This document shows, one piece after another, positions 61,286-64,000 of a stretch of 64,000 bases of DNA. Every line of letters begins with the position of its first letter. Position 1 is the first letter of the stretch. The DNA lies in NCBI RefSeq assembly GCF_009729075.1, contig NZ_VTGY01000022.1:62001-126000 (forward strand), in the 5' to 3' direction. Position numbers and translations under genes: made by a program. The notes below the pieces were generated by a model. It did no database searches. It saw nothing but the letters and a program-made list of their open reading frames with translations, and was not told where the DNA came from. This DNA comes from Mycolicibacterium sp. CBMA 226 (GTDB lineage: Bacteria; Actinomycetota; Actinomycetes; Mycobacteriales; Mycobacteriaceae).

Positions 61286-62317
61286 CTAGAACGGGTTGGT
61301 TGCGAGGCGTTTGATTTCCTTGTTGACCAGATACCCGGCCAGGCCCAAGACGGCGGCCACAACGACCGAGATGGCGATGTTGAAGCCCAGGCGGAGCCCG
61401 AGGCTGGTGGGTGCGTACTCGCTGAAGTCGATCAGGGCGGTGATCGGGTCGATGATGCCGACCAGCGCGATGGCCGCGCCGCCATAACCGATACCGTTCG
61501 CCACCCACTTATGCGCCTTCAGCGTTCCGATCGCGAAGAACGTGTAGGCCAGGGCAGCCCAGAACGCCAGCGACAGAACGCTGCCGATCAGGCCGCCGCC
61601 GTAGGACAGCAGGAGCACCAGCAGGGCCACGACGATGTAGCTGATCAGCATGAACTGGTCGGGGCTCTGCCGGAAAGCCTGGAACCAGGGCGCCTTGATC
61701 AGTTCGCCCTGCATGCCGCGCTGCATCAGCCGGGTCAGGAACGAGTTGCCTTTGCCGATCAGGTCGCTGGCCAGCGCGCCGGGGCTCTGAGGCCCGGCGG
61801 AGCCGGCCGCACCCGGATAACCGGGTGCCCCGAAGCCCGGATTGGGTTGCCCGAAGCCAGGATTGGGCTGGCCTGCCCCGGGGTAGGGGCCACCGGGATG
61901 AGGCGCGCCGGGCTGCTGCTGCGGTCCGCCGAAGCCGGGGTGCTGCGGTCCGGGAGCGCCCGGCCACTGCTGCTGCACTCCGGGCCCCTGCGGTGCCTGG
62001 GGCGCTCCGTATTGAGGGGCGCCGTACTGCGGGGCGGAGGGGGCCGGGGGCGCTGGCGGCGCTGCGGGTGCGGCCGGGGGCGGGCCCCACTGTGGCGGCG
62101 CCGGGGTCCAGTTGGTGGGCTGCGGGCTCGGCGCCGCGGGCGGCTGCCACTGGGGCGCCTGCGGCGGTGCGGCAGGCGGGTTGACCTGCGGTGTTCCGGC
62201 TTGCGGTGTGCCAGCGCTGAACGGGGTCACCAGGGACGTCTTGTCGGGGTCGGCGTGCGACGCCGGGGTCACCAACGACGTTTCGTCGGGGTCGGCGGCC
62301 ATGTTGTTCTCCGTCAT
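61286..62317 (-). CDS. membrane protein with long Pro/Gly/Gln-rich N-terminus
   Basis: 343 residues; GGAG before the ATG at 62317 (a second GGAG-ATG pair lies at 62302). A duplicated segment (DETSLVTPASHADP / DKTSLVTPFSAGTP) opens a 170-residue disordered Pro/Gln/Gly region (GQPNPGFGQPNPGFGAPGYP). Then about four membrane helices (MLISYIVVALLVLLLSYGGG, LSLAFWAALAYTFFAIG and others). The Thr in ETSLVTP contexts could be kinase targets read by the FHA protein encoded divergently. Divergent partner starts 145 bp away. Confidence 0.72.
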   Translation of the reverse strand: MTENNMAADPDETSLVTPASHADPDKTSLVTPFSAGTPQAGTPQVNPPAAPPQAPQWQPPAAPSPQPTNWTPAPPQWGPPPAAPAAPPAPPAPSAPQYGAPQYGAPQAPQGPGVQQQWPGAPGPQHPGFGGPQQQPGAPHPGGPYPGAGQPNPGFGQPNPGFGAPGYPGAAGSAGPQSPGALASDLIGKGNSFLTRLMQRGMQGELIKAPWFQAFRQSPDQFMLISYIVVALLVLLLSYGGGLIGSVLSLAFWAALAYTFFAIGTLKAHKWVANGIGYGGAAIALVGIIDPITALIDFSEYAPTSLGLRLGFNIAISVVVAAVLGLAGYLVNKEIKRLATNPF

Positions 62318-62439
62318 AATTCTCCAGGCTAGTTGCAATCGCTCGCGGTATCCGACACCAATTCGGGGCGCGACAGCTCACCCGGGACTGAGGTGAAACC
62401 GAAGCACCCGCGGAAACAGCATGTGCGGAGGAGCTAAGC

Positions 62440-62452
62440 GTAGCAGTGCTAC
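62440..62452. promoter_or_regulatory. GTAGC palindrome over the -10 box of the FHA gene
   Basis: GTAGCAGTGCTAC; it overlaps TACAGT (62450-62455), which stands 7 nt before the ATG at 62463. A protein bound here would block the leaderless promoter. Confidence 0.6.
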
Positions 62453-62462
62453 AGTTTCGACT

Positions 62463-63629
62463 ATGGCGTCTCCAACCACCGGCACCGCCGATCAACGCTC
62501 GCTGGAGCACGTACCGCCGCTCACGGTGCTCATCGGAGCGGTGGCTGCGCATGTGATCAAACCGGGAGACGCTCCGGTCGTGATTGGGCGGGAAACGCCG
62601 GCCGGCGACGCTCCCGGTGCCAACGGGACGTCTGCGCCCGGTGCCAACGAGACGTCGGCGCCCGGCCAGAAGCCGGCCGACATTCTTGTCCACGACCACC
62701 GCATTTCGCGCCGGCACCTGGTGCTCGACGTCCGTGACGGCCGCTGGATGGCCACCGACCCCGGCAGCAGAAACGGAACGTTCATTAAGGGCGATCGCGT
62801 GTCCGAGTTCGTCATTCCCCACGACAAGGAATTGGTCGCCCACCTTGGCCATCCGTCCGTAGGTATCGCAGTCACCTTCAGCACCGCGGACCCGGGCATC
62901 GTGTACGCGGGAATGCAGGTCGCCGCCCGCCGGAAGGAGCTCGGCTTCTCTCAGCGCGGCCTGGCCGCTGGCGGTGTCATGAACGCCGGCGCGCTGATTG
63001 CCTTTGAAAAAGGCCGCTCCTGGCCACAAGTAGGCACTCAGGAAAAGCTCGAAAATGTGCTGAGGTGGCCCCGTGGCGAGATTTCCCGGTTACGTCGCCA
63101 AGTCGCCAACGGGGGAGTGACCACGGCGGTCACCGAGATTGACCCGGAAAAGACCGCGGTGGTGCCGCCGTCGCCGTCACCGGCGCGTGAGGAGACTGGT
63201 TCCACGGCGGTTGATCCGGGGTTTCTGGCCCAGTGGGCCAGTCAGAACCTGGCCAAGGCGCGCGCACATCGCGCTGAGCTGCCGCCGGTGACGAACCGCA
63301 ATTATCAGTCCGCGGTGTCCCGGTTGATTGACGAGCTGTCGTCGCTGGAGTTGTTGGTGCACAACGCGTCTGGCGCTCCGGAACTGCGCTCGGTGTTCTT
63401 GCAGGTGCGCGCCGAGCTCCGCGAGGTGATGCTCGAGGCCGCCGCAGCGCCGTCGGCGACAGTGGGGCAGCGGCTGTTCGCCGCGAGGGATCGGGATCGG
63501 CTCAGCGTTGATGACGCTGCGCTCATGGCCGGCGTACCTGCGGCCAGTCTGCGGGCGTTTGAGGCCGGCGGCCACCTACCCGACGAGGACAAAGCACTAC
63601 TCGAAGATTTTCTGGCTTCGCTGCAATAA
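62463..63629 (+). CDS. FHA-domain protein with helix-turn-helix segments
   Basis: 388 residues. The ATG at 62463 is chosen over 62421 because an operator and -10 box lie between them. FHA domain about 20-135: VVIGRETP, HRISRRHLVLDVRDG, DPGSRNGTFIKG, the phosphothreonine-binding residues being present, with a two-fold repeat insert (GANGTSAPGANETSAPG). Two HTH-like parts follow (LGFSQRGLAAGGVMNAGALI near 165, and LSVDDAALMAGVPAASLRAF near the end). Such FHA-HTH proteins are found at the edge of plasmid ESX loci. It probably links Ser/Thr kinase signalling to transcription. Confidence 0.85.
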   Translation: MASPTTGTADQRSLEHVPPLTVLIGAVAAHVIKPGDAPVVIGRETPAGDAPGANGTSAPGANETSAPGQKPADILVHDHRISRRHLVLDVRDGRWMATDPGSRNGTFIKGDRVSEFVIPHDKELVAHLGHPSVGIAVTFSTADPGIVYAGMQVAARRKELGFSQRGLAAGGVMNAGALIAFEKGRSWPQVGTQEKLENVLRWPRGEISRLRRQVANGGVTTAVTEIDPEKTAVVPPSPSPAREETGSTAVDPGFLAQWASQNLAKARAHRAELPPVTNRNYQSAVSRLIDELSSLELLVHNASGAPELRSVFLQVRAELREVMLEAAAAPSATVGQRLFAARDRDRLSVDDAALMAGVPAASLRAFEAGGHLPDEDKALLEDFLASLQ

Positions 63630-63637
63630 GTTCGCAG

Positions 63638-63653
63638 CCGTCCATATGGACGG
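63638..63653. promoter_or_regulatory. 16-bp palindrome between FHA and lipoprotein genes
   Basis: CCGTCCATATGGACGG, perfect, 28 bp before the next ATG. Could be an operator or a short terminator. Confidence 0.45.
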
Positions 63654-63680
63654 CGACCAAGGGGGAGAGGATTCATCACG

Positions 63681-64000
63681 ATGGATTATCGGGGGACCGG
63701 CTCAGTGCTGGGCGCGCTCACTGCGGCGCTGACTGCGGTTGTCGTGGCTGGCTGCAGCTCCACGATGGACGGGTCGGCGACGAAGCCGCCGTCGACATCG
63801 GCGCCGGCGGGGGCGGCGGACGCTTCGCAGCTCGATCACGGCAACTACGCGGTCGAGCCGCGACAGCCACTGGGTGAGGCGGGCAAGCCCGAGCTGGGGG
63901 CGTTGTTGGAGGCGCAGCGGCTGGCCAACTACGTCACCGGCCCGTGGGAGGTTGACCCGGCGTTGACCGCGCCGCTGGCCTTCGGCATCGGGCCCGGTTC
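63681..64000 (+). CDS. DUF7373-like mycobacterial lipoprotein (3' end outside window)
   Basis: 106 residues seen, ATG after GGGGGAGAGG at a long spacing. Signal peptide VLGALTAALTAVVV and lipobox VAGC near residue 25; then a Ser/Thr/Ala linker and LDHGNYAVEPRQPLGEAGKP, ALLEAQRLANYVTGPWEVDP, the characteristic beginning of the family typically encoded next to plasmid and chromosomal type VII loci. It continues beyond the window. Confidence 0.75.
   Translation, partial: MDYRGTGSVLGALTAALTAVVVAGCSSTMDGSATKPPSTSAPAGAADASQLDHGNYAVEPRQPLGEAGKPELGALLEAQRLANYVTGPWEVDPALTAPLAFGIGPG

Noticed and set aside
61509..63029. 506-codon minus-strand frame
   Set aside because: Antisense to the FHA gene and out of frame with the Pro-rich membrane protein; composition typical of a high-GC shadow.

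Overview
The window reads as part of a mycobacterial plasmid or other conjugative element. Evidence for Mycobacterium and relatives is high GC, many secreted proteins and lipoproteins of mycobacterial types (DUF732, LpqH-like, DUF7373-like), a PknF-style Ser/Thr kinase, VapBC and RES toxin-antitoxin pairs, and several promoters whose -10 box lies 6-8 nt before the start codon (leaderless transcripts). Evidence for a plasmid is a MobF (TrwC/TraA-type) relaxase-helicase, a ParB-like protein, DUF932, DUF1173 and DUF4192 proteins, and an FHA-HTH regulator followed by a lipoprotein of a kind often found beside type VII secretion loci. No replication initiator, rRNA, tRNA or CRISPR array was seen.

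Layout. 1-4.7 kb: minus-strand operon of a small HTH protein, an SNF2-type helicase with a C-terminal nuclease-like domain, and a DUF1156 adenine methyltransferase that runs off the left edge; this looks like an anti-phage system related to class 1 DISARM. 5-26 kb: accessory region of small hypothetical proteins, three DUF4190 paralogues, many lipoproteins and secreted proteins, three copies or remnants of a short IS-end-like repeat, an AraC/methyltransferase divergent pair, and a two-gene operon of a CHAT-domain protease with a bacterial-gasdermin-like protein. That operon (15.7-18.75 kb) is the most notable find. 26.4-31.2 kb: TetR-controlled catabolic cluster (two alpha/beta hydrolases, an FAD monooxygenase, a DUF2867-like protein). 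31.3-36.4 kb: Ser/Thr kinase, a secreted protein, an OGG-fold protein, and a small gene with an SOS box over its start codon.

36.4-53.6 kb is the plasmid backbone. The relaxase is followed by at least eight minus-strand operons, nearly all with an elaborate inverted-repeat leader. Five leaders share a GAGCGCAGCGA-like loop between unrelated arms; two others are a 217 bp direct repeat about 98% identical. Five consecutive cassettes (40.1-45.0 kb) have the same plan: hairpin leader, one or two small genes, strong intrinsic terminator. The operons from 45.4 to 51.8 kb encode a trypsin-like protease, a DnaB-N-like protein, a NrdH-type redoxin, a DUF932 protein and a ParB-like protein.

53.7-64 kb holds a possible type VII substrate, the RES toxin-antitoxin pair, a frameshifted gene, a 602-residue protein of unknown role, VapBC, two membrane proteins, the FHA-HTH protein and the start of a lipoprotein gene. 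A palindrome of the form GTAGC-N3-GCTAC recurs in four intergenic regions (4.7, 10.3, 61.1 and 62.4 kb), three of them next to gene starts, and may mark a plasmid-wide regulon.
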